A stretch of 64,000 nucleotides of DNA from Candidatus Binatia bacterium (GTDB lineage: Bacteria > Desulfobacterota > Binatia > UBA12015). Positions 8,379 to 16,529 of this stretch are shown piece by piece; within the stretch, counting starts at the first letter, position 1; each line of letters opens with the position of its first letter. The stretch lies in contig DATCMB010000022.1 in the NCBI GenBank assembly GCA_036563615.1, forward strand, positions 1 to 64,000, written 5' to 3'. The notes beneath the pieces are model-generated. The model did not search any database. It was not told the origin of the DNA and saw nothing but the letters and a program-made list of their open reading frames with translations. Made by a program: the position numbers and the translations under genes.

Positions 8379-9416
8379 TCAAACGATGCGCCGCATCTGC
8401 TCGAGGATGTCGTAGCCCGTGATCGCCTTGGACTTGGCGGCCTGCTCCGCGAGGTAGGCCGGATCGACCTTGCCGGCCTGCACGCCCTTCGCGAGGTCGA
8501 CGAGCGCGATCTTGATGGTCGCCTCGTCGATCATCTCGCCGGTCTCGGGATCGGCCATCGAGCCGCCGCCGCGCTCGTGGTAGAGCTCGGTGACGCGCTT
8601 CGCGTAGGCGAGCTGCTCGTCGGTCGGCGTGTAGCACTCGTTGCAGATCGCGGCCTGCTGCGGGTGGATGACCCACGTGCCGTCCATGCCGAGGTTCGCC
8701 GAGCCGATGTTCTTCTCGCGCAGCCCGTCCTCGATCTCCTTGACGCGCTCGGGCGTGTCGTCCTTGCGCGCGAGCTTCAGGTAGACGTTGTCGATCGCGT
8801 GCAGACCAGCGGCCTTCGCCGCGACCACCACCGCCTGCTTGGCGTAGAGGAAGTTGATGTTCTGGTTGGCGACGATCTCGCGGATGCCGAGCGTCGCAGC
8901 GAAGTCGGCGATGCCGAAGATCAGGCCCGCCATGCGCGGCGACGCGGTCGCGATCGCGTACGCGTTCAGCACCGCGCGCGGCGTCTCGATCAGCGACTCG
9001 ATCTGCAGCGGGTACTTCCAGCCCGCCTCCTTCTCGAGCGAGTCGAGCAGCTTCGAGACGTAGATGATGTCCTCGGGCCCCGAGGTCTTCGGCAGCACGA
9101 TGCCGTGGAAGCGGTTCGGCGCGCCGCGCACGATCGCCTCGATGTCGCCCAGGAAGAACTTCGAGTGGATGTTGTTCGGCCGGACGGTGACGACCTTGTT
9201 GCCGAAGTCGAGCGTGTTGAGCGCCTCGACCACCACCTCGCGGCTCTTCGGACCCTTGAACTCGTAAGGACACGCGTCCTCGAAGTCCGCCATGACGTGG
9301 TCGACGGGCGACTTCACCGGGTCGGCCGCGTTCTGGTGGAGCTTCATGCTGTGCCCGGGGTACGTCATCTCGGTTCGCGGGATGACGAACCGCTTTCCAC
9401 CATCAAGTACGAACAT
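8379..9416 (-). CDS. mcl: HpcH/HpaI-family CoA lyase, malyl-CoA/methylmalyl-CoA lyase type
   Basis: 345 aa. The family is Mg-dependent citrate-lyase-like CoA lyases. Landmarks are MADFEDACPYEFKGPKSRE, TVRPNNIHSKFF, QIESLIETPRAVLN, IFGIADFAATLG and MDGTWVIHP. In the ethylmalonyl-CoA pathway Mcl cleaves beta-methylmalyl-CoA to glyoxylate and propionyl-CoA and condenses glyoxylate with acetyl-CoA. The frame stays open to a TTG at 9506, but that triplet is part of a good promoter -35 box, so the ATG at 9416 is the likely start. It is divergent from the mutase gene. The exact substrate is inferred from context; related lyases act on citramalyl-CoA or malyl-CoA. Confidence 0.78.
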   Translation of the reverse strand: MFVLDGGKRFVIPRTEMTYPGHSMKLHQNAADPVKSPVDHVMADFEDACPYEFKGPKSREVVVEALNTLDFGNKVVTVRPNNIHSKFFLGDIEAIVRGAPNRFHGIVLPKTSGPEDIIYVSKLLDSLEKEAGWKYPLQIESLIETPRAVLNAYAIATASPRMAGLIFGIADFAATLGIREIVANQNINFLYAKQAVVVAAKAAGLHAIDNVYLKLARKDDTPERVKEIEDGLREKNIGSANLGMDGTWVIHPQQAAICNECYTPTDEQLAYAKRVTELYHERGGGSMADPETGEMIDEATIKIALVDLAKGVQAGKVDPAYLAEQAAKSKAITGYDILEQMRRIV

Positions 9417-9476
9417 GAGGCGAAACCTTTCTGAGAGGGAAATCGGGGGTCGCGGCGCGACCGCGTCGAGCGCGGG

Positions 9477-9506
9477 ACTATAAAAGTCGCGCACCTTCGC
9501 GGTCAA
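9477..9506 (-). promoter_or_regulatory. Sigma-70-type promoter of the lyase-dehydrogenase operon
   Basis: On the minus strand TTGACC (9506-9501) and TATAGT (9482-9477) are separated by 18 bp. This would start transcription near 9470 and give a leader of about 55 nt before the ATG at 9416. The ethylmalonyl-CoA mutase gene diverges from the same 143-bp interval, so the two pathway operons may share control. Confidence 0.7.
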
Positions 9507-9559
9507 CCTCGATCGGCGCGGACTCCCGCAGCGCGGGTGCGACTGCTAGGTAAACGCCC

Positions 9560-11539
9560 GTGAAACGCGACAAGCCCTGGGTCATGCGCACCTACTCGGG
9601 CCACTCGAGCGCCCGGGCGAGCAACGAGCTCTACCGCCTCAACCTGTCGAAGGGGCAGACCGGCCTGTCCGTCGCCTTCGATCTGCCGACGCAGACCGGC
9701 TACGACAGCGACGACCCGATCGCCGTCGGCGAGGTCGGCAAGGTCGGCGTGCCGATCGCCCACATCGGCGACATGGAGACGCTGTTCGCCGGGATCCCGC
9801 TCGGCGAGATGAACACGTCGATGACGATCAACGGCACGGCGGCGTGGCTGCTCGCGCTGTACATCGCCGTCGCCGAGCGTCAAGGCGTCGACCCGAAGGT
9901 CCTTCAGGGCACGACGCAGAACGACATCATCAAGGAGTACCTCTCGCGCGGCACCTACATCTTCCCGCCCGCGCCGAGCATGCGGCTCACTTCGGACATC
10001 ATCACCTACACCGTCAAGCACGTCCCGAAGTGGAACCCGACCAACGTCTGCAGCTACCACTTGCAGGAAGCGGGCGCGACGCCAGTGCAGGAGATCGCCT
10101 ACGCGCTCGCCGCGGCGATCGCGATCCTCGACACCGTGCGCGAGTCGGGGCGCGTCGACGAGTCCGAGCTCGCGCAGGTCGTCGGGCGCATCAGCTTCTT
10201 CCTCAACTCCGGCATCCGCTTCATCGAGGAGATCTGCAAGACGCGCGCGTTCGCCAAGCTGTGGGACGAGATCACGCGCGAGCGCTACGGCGTCACCGAC
10301 GAGAAGCTGCGCCGCTTCCGCTACGGCGTGCAGGTGAACTCGCTCGGCCTCACCGAGGCGCAGCCCGAGAACAACGTCCCGCGCATCGTGCTCGAGGCGC
10401 TCGGCGTCACGCTGTCGCGCAACGTCCGCTGCCGCGCGCTGCAGCTTCCGGCGTGGAACGAGGCGCTCGGCCTGCCGCGTCCGTGGGATCAGCAGTGGAG
10501 CCTGCGCATCCAGCAGATCCTCGCCTACGAGACCGACATCCTCGAGTACGACGACATCTTCGACGGCAGCCGGGTGATCGAGGCGAAGGTCGCCGAGATC
10601 GAGGCGGCCGCGCGGCGTGAGCTCGACGAGGTGCTCGCGCAGGGCGGCATCGTGCCCGCGATCGATTCCGGCTGGGTCAAGCAACGGCTGGTGCGCTCGC
10701 AATTCGAGCGCCTGCGGCGCATCGAGTCCGGCGAGCAGGTGGTCGTCGGCCTGAACCGCTTCACCGAGACCGAGCCGTCGCCGCTCGCGACCTCGGGCGC
10801 GTCGGCGATCCTCAAGGTCGACGAGGCCGCCGAGCGCGAACAGATCGAGTCGCTGCGCGCCTTCCGTGCGCAGCGCAACGCGGCCGAGGTCGCGGCGGCG
10901 CTCGCCGCGCTGCGCGACGCCGCGGTCAACGGCGAGAACATCATGCCGGCCTCGATCCGCGCGGCGCACGCCGGCGTCACGACCGGCGAGTGGGCAGGCA
11001 CGCTGCGCGAGATCTTCGGCAGCTACCGCGCGCCGACCGGCATCGTCGGCGTCGCGACCGGCAGCACGAACGGCGACCGCGACCCGCGCGTCGCCAAGAT
11101 CCGCGAGCGCGTGCGCGAGGCCGCGCAGCGCCTCGGCCACCCGGTCAAGGTGCTGATCGGCAAGCCCGGGCTCGACGGGCACTCGAACGGCGCCGAGCAG
11201 ATCGCGATGGCCTGCTGCGACGCCGGCATGGAGGTCATCTACGGCGGGATCCGCCTGTCGCCCGCCGAGATCGTCGCGACCGCGCGCGACGAGGCCGTCG
11301 ACCTCGTCGGCCTCAGCATCCTTTCCGGCTCGCACCTCACGCTGGTGCCGCAGATCGTCCGCGGGCTGCGCGAGCAGGGCGTCGACGACGTGCCGATCGT
11401 CGTCGGCGGCATCGTGCCGGAGGAGGACGCGCAGGCGCTGCGCGCCCAGGGCGTCGCACGCGTCTACACACCGAAGGATTACGACGTGCTCGCGATCATC
11501 GACGACATGGTCGACGTCGTCGTGCAGCGCGCTGCTTGA
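9560..11539 (+). CDS. ecm: Ethylmalonyl-CoA mutase (MeaA-type, B12-dependent)
   Basis: 659 aa, GTG start preceded by AGGTAA. A single chain holds the substrate barrel (about 1-510) and the cobalamin-binding domain (about 515-655) with the base-off DxHxxG motif at Asp539, His541 and Gly544. The opening WVMRTYSGHSSARASNELYR and the following GQTGLSVAFDLPTQTGYDSD match the MeaA/Ecm group, which has RTYAGHS where methylmalonyl-CoA mutases have RQYAGF. It converts (2R)-ethylmalonyl-CoA to (2S)-methylsuccinyl-CoA. The next gene encodes the dehydrogenase acting on that product, which supports Ecm over an isobutyryl- or methylmalonyl-CoA mutase. Confidence 0.88.
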   Translation: MKRDKPWVMRTYSGHSSARASNELYRLNLSKGQTGLSVAFDLPTQTGYDSDDPIAVGEVGKVGVPIAHIGDMETLFAGIPLGEMNTSMTINGTAAWLLALYIAVAERQGVDPKVLQGTTQNDIIKEYLSRGTYIFPPAPSMRLTSDIITYTVKHVPKWNPTNVCSYHLQEAGATPVQEIAYALAAAIAILDTVRESGRVDESELAQVVGRISFFLNSGIRFIEEICKTRAFAKLWDEITRERYGVTDEKLRRFRYGVQVNSLGLTEAQPENNVPRIVLEALGVTLSRNVRCRALQLPAWNEALGLPRPWDQQWSLRIQQILAYETDILEYDDIFDGSRVIEAKVAEIEAAARRELDEVLAQGGIVPAIDSGWVKQRLVRSQFERLRRIESGEQVVVGLNRFTETEPSPLATSGASAILKVDEAAEREQIESLRAFRAQRNAAEVAAALAALRDAAVNGENIMPASIRAAHAGVTTGEWAGTLREIFGSYRAPTGIVGVATGSTNGDRDPRVAKIRERVREAAQRLGHPVKVLIGKPGLDGHSNGAEQIAMACCDAGMEVIYGGIRLSPAEIVATARDEAVDLVGLSILSGSHLTLVPQIVRGLREQGVDDVPIVVGGIVPEEDAQALRAQGVARVYTPKDYDVLAIIDDMVDVVVQRAA

Positions 11540-11588
11540 CCGGGCACGACACCGCGGCAAGACAAAACTCAATCGGAGGAACCGAGGG

Positions 11589-13223
11589 ATGTCCCTGTCC
11601 AGTGAAGCCGTTCAGGCGGCGCGTGCGTCCAACGAGCGTCTGCGCAAGGTGGTCGACGCGGCCCTCGCGCACGGGCGCGAGGTGACCCAGAATGGTCGCG
11701 GCATCGACGAGCACCAGGCGCACTGCGAGCGTCTCGCCTACCTCGCGACCGAGGCGCTCGCCGCCGAGACGCTCGTCACCTACGCCGAGGAGGCCGCGCA
11801 GCACGATCCGTTCGCGACCGAGTGCGCGACGATCTTCGCGGCGCAGGCGGCGTCGCGCGCGCGGGCGCAGCTCCTGGATCAGGGGCCGGCGTTCGGCGTG
11901 AGCGCTTCGCTGTTCGACGAGACGCTCGGCTCGGCCGACGAGCGCGACTTCATCCAGAAGGCGCTCGCCGACTCACGCATCGAGGCGCTCGGCCGCGAGG
12001 TGGTCGCGCGTCGCGGCACGCCCGACTCGTGGCTCGAGGCGGAGGAAGCGCGCCTGACCCGCGAGACCGTGCGCGACTTCGCGCGCTCGGAGGTCGCGCC
12101 GATCGCGCAGCAGATCCACCTCAACGACGACCTCGTGCCCGAGTCGATCATCTCGAAGATGGCGGAGCTCGGCTTCTTCGGCCTCGCCGTGCCCGAGCAG
12201 TACAGCGGGCAGGGGATGGGCAACCTCGCGATGATCGTCACCACCGAGGAGCTCTCCGCAGCCTCGCTCGCCGCGGCGGGCAGCCTGATCACGCGGCCCG
12301 AGATCCTCACCAAGGCGCTGCTCGCCGGCGGCACCGAGGAGCAGAAGCAGACGTGGCTCCCGCGCATCGCGCGCGGCGAGATCATGGTGGCGATCTCGGT
12401 GACCGAGCCCGACACCGGCTCCGACGTCGCGTCGGTGAAGGTGCGCGCGGAGAAGGGCGAGCTCGACGGCAAGCCCGGCTGGTTCCTCTCCGGCGCGAAG
12501 GCGTGGTGCACGTTCGCCGGGCGCGCGAACGTGATCGCGATGCTCGCCCGCACCGATCCCGACCCCGCGAAGGGCGCCAAGGGCCTGTCGCTGTTCATCG
12601 TGCCGAAGGACCCGTTCCCCGGACACGAGTTCGTCATGCGTCAGCCCGGCGGCGGCACGATCGAGGGCAAGGCCGACCGCACGCCCGGCTACCGCGGCAT
12701 GCACTCCTTCACGATGCAGGTCGACCGCTACTTCGTGCCCGCGGAGAACCTGGTCGGCGGCGAGGGCAAGGGCTTCTACCTGCAGATGAGCGGCTTCGCC
12801 GCGGGCCGCTTGCAGACCGGCGGACGCGCGTCGGGCGTCGCGCAGGCGGCGATCGAGGCCGCGGCGCAGTACGCCAACGAGCGCTCGCAGTTCGGCAAGC
12901 CGATCGGCTCGTACCAGCTCACGCAGTACAAGCTCGGCCGCATGGCGGTGGAGATCGCGGCCGCGCGTCAGCTCACCTACCATGCGGCGCGCGTGTTCGA
13001 CGGTGACGAGCGGCGCTCGCTCGAGCCGGCGATGGCGAAGCTGTTCGCCTGCGACGTCGCGGTGCGCACGACGCAGGAGGCGCAGCTGCTGCACGGCGGC
13101 TGGGGCTTCGCGGAGGAGTTCCCCGTCTGCCGCTACGTGCTCGACGCGCTCGTGCTGCCGATCTTCGAGGGCGTGAAGCCGATCCTCGAGCTCAAGGTGA
13201 TCGCGCGCAGCCTGCTCGCGTAG
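11589..13223 (+). CDS. mcd: Methylsuccinyl-CoA dehydrogenase
   Basis: 544 aa, clearly longer than the 380-400 aa of ordinary acyl-CoA dehydrogenases because of an N-terminal helical extension of about 150 residues, as in (2S)-methylsuccinyl-CoA dehydrogenase. The dehydrogenase core follows: VPEQYSGQGMGN, ISVTEPDTGSDVASVKV, WCTFAGRANVIAMLART, YANERSQFGKPI and LLHGGWGFAEEFPV. It oxidises methylsuccinyl-CoA to mesaconyl-C1-CoA with FAD and would pass electrons to an electron-transfer flavoprotein. It lies 49 bp after ecm with GGAGG before the ATG and probably shares its transcript. Assignment rests on length, the extension and the neighbour. Confidence 0.88.
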   Translation: MSLSSEAVQAARASNERLRKVVDAALAHGREVTQNGRGIDEHQAHCERLAYLATEALAAETLVTYAEEAAQHDPFATECATIFAAQAASRARAQLLDQGPAFGVSASLFDETLGSADERDFIQKALADSRIEALGREVVARRGTPDSWLEAEEARLTRETVRDFARSEVAPIAQQIHLNDDLVPESIISKMAELGFFGLAVPEQYSGQGMGNLAMIVTTEELSAASLAAAGSLITRPEILTKALLAGGTEEQKQTWLPRIARGEIMVAISVTEPDTGSDVASVKVRAEKGELDGKPGWFLSGAKAWCTFAGRANVIAMLARTDPDPAKGAKGLSLFIVPKDPFPGHEFVMRQPGGGTIEGKADRTPGYRGMHSFTMQVDRYFVPAENLVGGEGKGFYLQMSGFAAGRLQTGGRASGVAQAAIEAAAQYANERSQFGKPIGSYQLTQYKLGRMAVEIAAARQLTYHAARVFDGDERRSLEPAMAKLFACDVAVRTTQEAQLLHGGWGFAEEFPVCRYVLDALVLPIFEGVKPILELKVIARSLLA

Positions 13224-13225
13224 GC

Positions 13226-13261
13226 GATCACCCGCGCGGCGGAGATCACCCGCGCGGCGGA
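13226..13261. repeat. 18-bp perfect tandem duplication at the 3' end of a bolA-like gene
   Basis: GATCACCCGCGCGGCGGA occurs twice head to tail (13226-13243 and 13244-13261). The second copy encodes the last residues and the stop of the minus-strand BolA-like protein; the first copy repeats the same PRG-stop reading just beyond it. It lies between the mcd stop and the bolA-like stop and looks like a recent slippage event. Confidence 0.9.
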
Positions 13262-13533
13262 ACCTCTTGCCACTCTTCGGGCGTGTACGCGCGCACCGAG
13301 AGGGCGTGGATCTGCTTCGGGATCATGTCGCCGGCGGCCTCGTAGACCGCACGGTGGCGTGCGACGCGATCGAGTCCTTCGAGCTTGCGCGACACGACGA
13401 TCACCGTGTAGTGGCCGGCTCCGCCGCGCGCTCCAGCGTGCCCACGATGCTGGGCGCTGTCGTCGAGCACCTCGACGTGCTCGGCTTCGAGGGCTTCGAC
13501 GATCCGCCTTTCGAGCTCTGCAGCGCGATCCAT
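13246..13533 (-). CDS. BolA family protein
   Basis: 95 aa. The class II KH-like BolA fold is visible as ELERRIVEALEAEHVEVLD, a strand HYTVIVVSRKLEG, the helix region RVARHRAVYEAAGDMIPKQIHALSVRAYTPEEW with the invariant RH..VY pattern, and the conserved IHALS. BolA proteins bind monothiol glutaredoxins and take part in Fe-S and redox regulation. This copy has an extended loop rich in Gly/Ala/His (about 28-40) and is not beside a glutaredoxin; a second, shorter BolA gene in this window is. It is divergent from the ThDP enzyme gene. Confidence 0.85.
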   Translation of the reverse strand: MDRAAELERRIVEALEAEHVEVLDDSAQHRGHAGARGGAGHYTVIVVSRKLEGLDRVARHRAVYEAAGDMIPKQIHALSVRAYTPEEWQEVPPRG

Positions 13534-13588
13534 GTCTCGACGCCTAGCATACGAAGACGGTCACGCGCGCCCCCGCGCGAGCTGGTGG

Positions 13589-13617
13589 TTGCCAGCCCAT
13601 TTTGCGGCACATATAAG
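13589..13617 (+). promoter_or_regulatory. Sigma-70-type promoter of the ThDP-enzyme gene
   Basis: TTGCCA (13589-13594) and TATAAG (13612-13617) with exactly 17 bp between them. Predicted transcription starts near 13624, about 33 nt before the ATG at 13657. This supports that ATG over the much longer open frame that begins upstream. Confidence 0.65.
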
Positions 13618-13656
13618 CCTCCCTGGCACAACGCCTCACGAACCGGGACCTTCCGA

Positions 13657-15306
13657 ATGGCACAACTTCACGGTGGACAGATCGTCGCGCGCGCGCTCGC
13701 CAAGGAGGGCGTGAAGTTCGTCTTCACGCTCTGCGGCGGTCACATCATGTCGATCTACGACGGCTGCATCGACGAGGGCATCCGCGTGATCGACGTCAGG
13801 CACGAGCAGACCGCGGCGCATGCGGCCGACGGCTGGGGACGCGTCACGGGACAGCCCGGCGTCGCGATCGTCACCGCCGGTCCCGGCCTGACCGACGCCG
13901 TCACGGGCGTCGCGACGGCGCACCGCGCCAAGGCGCCGATGGTCATCATCGGCGGCCAGGCGCCGCGCGCCTTCCAGGACATGGGCGGCCTGCAGGACAT
14001 GAACCACGTCGAGCTGATGCGGCCGATCACCAAGTGGTCGGTCGCGGTGCCGGACTCGCGGCGGCTCGGCGAGTACGTGGCGACCGCGTTCCGCATCGCG
14101 ACGACCAACGTGCCTGGGCCCGTGTTCCTCGAGATGCCGCTCGACTTCCTCTTCGACCAGGTCGACGAGGAGCGCGTGGTCTCCCCGACGCAGTACCGCA
14201 CCGAGGCCGGCATCGCCGGCGACCCGGCGTACATCGAGCGCGCCTTCGAGGTCATCCGCAAGGCCGAGCGGCCGGTGTGTCTGGTCGGCAGCCAGTACTG
14301 GTGGTCGCGGCGCCGCGAGGCGTACCTGCCGTTCCTCGAGACCTTCGGCATGCCGACCTTCGTCAACGGCATGGCGCGTGGGTCGATCCCGCCGGGGCAT
14401 CCCTACGGCATGTCGCTCGCGCGCAAGGACGCGCTCCGTCAGGCGGACTGCGTGCTGATCTTCGGCACGCCGCTCGACTTCCGCCTCGGCTACGGGCGCC
14501 CGACGCACATCAACGCCGACGCGAAGCTCATCCAGGTCGACCTCGACGGCGGCGAGATCGGACGCAACCGCGCGATCGAGGTCGGCATCATCGGCGACAC
14601 CGGTCTCGTCATGGAGCAGCTCACGCAGCTCGCGCGCAAGAGCGGCTTCCAGAAGGACCTCTACAAGTCGTGGACCGACGAGATCCGCCGCATCGACGCC
14701 GAGAAGCGCGCGTCGCACCAGTCGGAGATGACGTCGGACGCGGTGCCGATCAATCCGGTGCGGGCGTGCGCCGAGATCGACGCGGTGCTGAACGACGACA
14801 CCATCGTGATCGGCGACGGCGGCGACTTCGTCGGCACGGCGGCGAACGTGCTGCGCATCCGCAAGCCCGGTCACTGGCTCGACGCCGGTCCGCTGGGCAC
14901 GCTCGGCGCGGGGCCGGGCTTCGCGATGGCCGCGAAGCTCGCGCGTCCGGAGAGCGACGTCATCATCGTCTACGGTGACGGCTCGTTCGGCCTGAACGGC
15001 TTCGAGTTCGAGGCCATGGCGCGGCAGAAGATCAACGTCGTCGGCGTGATCGGCAACGACGCCGCCTGGCAGCAGATCAAGCGCGGTCAGGTGCAGCTCT
15101 ACGGCGCGGACCGTGCGGTCGCGTGCTCGCTCGACTACACCCGCTACGACAAGGTCGGCGAGGCGCTCGGCTGCCACGGCGAGTACGTCGAGAAGCCCGA
15201 CGAGATCCGTCCGGCGCTGCAGCGTGCGCTCGCTGCCGGCAAGCCGGCCATCGTCAATATCAAGATCGGAACCAGCGAGTTCCGAAAGGACGCGATTTCG
15301 GTGTGA
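13657..15306 (+). CDS. Thiamine diphosphate-dependent enzyme (acetolactate synthase/2-hydroxyacyl-CoA lyase superfamily)
   Basis: 549 aa with the three-domain layout of this superfamily. The N-terminal PYR domain has the cofactor-activating Glu50 in VRHEQTAAHAADGWGRVTG. The middle domain lies at about 190-340. The C-terminal domain has the ThDP motif YGDGSFGLNGFEFEAM with GDG at 440-442. Candidates include acetolactate synthase, oxalyl-CoA decarboxylase and 2-hydroxyacyl-CoA lyase. The absence of a regulatory ilvH partner and the surrounding CoA genes make biosynthetic acetolactate synthase less likely. The substrate is not assigned. The stop overlaps the next gene by GTGA. Confidence 0.8.
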   Translation: MAQLHGGQIVARALAKEGVKFVFTLCGGHIMSIYDGCIDEGIRVIDVRHEQTAAHAADGWGRVTGQPGVAIVTAGPGLTDAVTGVATAHRAKAPMVIIGGQAPRAFQDMGGLQDMNHVELMRPITKWSVAVPDSRRLGEYVATAFRIATTNVPGPVFLEMPLDFLFDQVDEERVVSPTQYRTEAGIAGDPAYIERAFEVIRKAERPVCLVGSQYWWSRRREAYLPFLETFGMPTFVNGMARGSIPPGHPYGMSLARKDALRQADCVLIFGTPLDFRLGYGRPTHINADAKLIQVDLDGGEIGRNRAIEVGIIGDTGLVMEQLTQLARKSGFQKDLYKSWTDEIRRIDAEKRASHQSEMTSDAVPINPVRACAEIDAVLNDDTIVIGDGGDFVGTAANVLRIRKPGHWLDAGPLGTLGAGPGFAMAAKLARPESDVIIVYGDGSFGLNGFEFEAMARQKINVVGVIGNDAAWQQIKRGQVQLYGADRAVACSLDYTRYDKVGEALGCHGEYVEKPDEIRPALQRALAAGKPAIVNIKIGTSEFRKDAISV

Positions 15307-16040
15307 ACGCGCGCGAGCGAACAGCAGGCGTCATCGTCATCGGCAACGAGATCCTCTCGGGCAAGGTGACGGACACCAACTCGCCGTTCCTCGCCGAAGA
15401 GCTGCGCAAGCTTGGCGTCGCGCTGCGCCGTATCACGACGATCCCCGACGAGCTCGACGTGATCGCGAGCACGGTGCGCGAGTTCCACGAGTCGTTCGAC
15501 TACGTCTTCACCTCGGGCGGGGTTGGTCCGACGCACGACGACGTCACCATCGAGGGGATCGCGCGCGGGCTCGGACGTCGGGTCATCCAGCATCCGGAGA
15601 TGGTGAACAACCTCCGCCGGTTCCTGCGGGGCGAGCTCAACGCGGCGCACCTCAAGATGGCGGAGGTTCCCGAGGGCGCCGAGCTGATTCAGGACGAGAA
15701 GCTCGGCTTCCCGACGATCCGCGTCGAGAACATCTACATCCTCCCCGGGATCCCGGAGATCCTGCGCAGCAAGTTCGTCGGCTTGCGGCACTTGTTCGCG
15801 GACGAGCCGTACCACCTGAAGGTGATCTACACGTGCTTCAGCGAGAGCATGATCGCCGAGTCGCTGAACCAGGCGCTGGCGGAGTTTCCCGACATCATGC
15901 TCGGCAGCTACCCGAAGATGGGCGATCCCGATTACCTGGTGAAGCTCACGATGGAGTCCAAGGACGGCGACTACGTGCAGCGCGCCTTCGACCGCCTGCT
16001 GACGCTCCTGCCTGCGGGCTCCGTCGTACGGACGGAATGA
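15303..16040 (+). CDS. CinA-like molybdopterin-binding domain protein
   Basis: 245 aa, GTG start inside the GTGA overlap (15303-15306) with the ThDP gene. The MoCF_biosynth/CinA N-terminal domain is recognisable from VIVIGNEILSGKVTDTNSPFLAEEL, the FTSGGVGPTHDDVTIEGIA motif and YILPGIPEIL. The C-terminal nicotinamide-nucleotide amidase domain of full CinA (about 410 aa) is absent, so this belongs to the short CinA-N group found also in eukaryotic FAD synthase fusions. Its role is uncertain; a nucleotide pyrophosphatase or house-cleaning function is possible. Confidence 0.8.
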   Translation: MNARERTAGVIVIGNEILSGKVTDTNSPFLAEELRKLGVALRRITTIPDELDVIASTVREFHESFDYVFTSGGVGPTHDDVTIEGIARGLGRRVIQHPEMVNNLRRFLRGELNAAHLKMAEVPEGAELIQDEKLGFPTIRVENIYILPGIPEILRSKFVGLRHLFADEPYHLKVIYTCFSESMIAESLNQALAEFPDIMLGSYPKMGDPDYLVKLTMESKDGDYVQRAFDRLLTLLPAGSVVRTE

Positions 16041-16090
16041 GCGCGTCGCCGGCAAGGCGGCCGGCGACCTCGAGGAGTGGAGGTGCTGTG

Positions 16091-16510
16091 ATGGGTGGAG
16101 TCAGGACGGGACTCGGGCGCCGCGCGCGGCGGATCGCGGTGATCGTGGGCTTGACGGTCGTCCTCGGCGCGCGGCCGGCGGCGGCCGAGGACAGCTTTCT
16201 GAGCAACGCCGGCGTCGGGCTCGGGACGGCGCTGGTCAACGTGCTGTACATTCCGGCCAAGCTCACCTACGCGACCGTCGGCGGGCTGATCGGCGGTCTC
16301 GCCTGGGTGCTGACGCTGGGCGACACCGACACCGCGATGGGCGTCTGGGAGCCGACGATGGGCGGCAGCTACGTCGTCACGCCGGACATGCTGCGCGGCA
16401 AGGAGCCGATCGAGTTCAGTGGGACGACGACCTATCAGGAAGAGGTCGTCGAGGAAGTTTCCGAAGAGTACGAAATCCGCGAATACGACGCTCGCCCGCC
16501 GGGCGAGTAG
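16091..16510 (+). CDS. Exported protein of unknown function
   Basis: 139 aa. A GGAGG 8 bp before the ATG at 16091 sets the start; an in-frame ATG at 16037 overlapping the previous stop would add 18 residues. Residues 1-32 form a signal peptide with two Arg runs, a hydrophobic core IAVIVGLTVVL and an ARPAAAED cleavage region. The mature part has a hydrophobic glycine-rich stretch (TYATVGGLIGGLAWVL), so it may associate with a membrane, and ends in an acidic Glu-rich tail. No family recognised. It is 19 bp before the SRPBCC gene and is probably cotranscribed with it. Confidence 0.7.
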   Translation: MGGVRTGLGRRARRIAVIVGLTVVLGARPAAAEDSFLSNAGVGLGTALVNVLYIPAKLTYATVGGLIGGLAWVLTLGDTDTAMGVWEPTMGGSYVVTPDMLRGKEPIEFSGTTTYQEEVVEEVSEEYEIREYDARPPGE

Positions 16511-16529
16511 CACCGGGGGGTTCAGGTCC

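Noticed and set aside
9503..11572. A 689-aa open frame on minus opposite the ethylmalonyl-CoA mutase gene
   Set aside because: Composition is a monotonous Arg/Asp/Val/Ala/Leu shadow of a GC-rich gene; the plus frame has clear family motifs.
13267..13656. 130-residue N-terminal extension of the ThDP enzyme frame
   Set aside because: It overlaps the BolA-like gene and the promoter; family similarity begins at the ATG at 13657.
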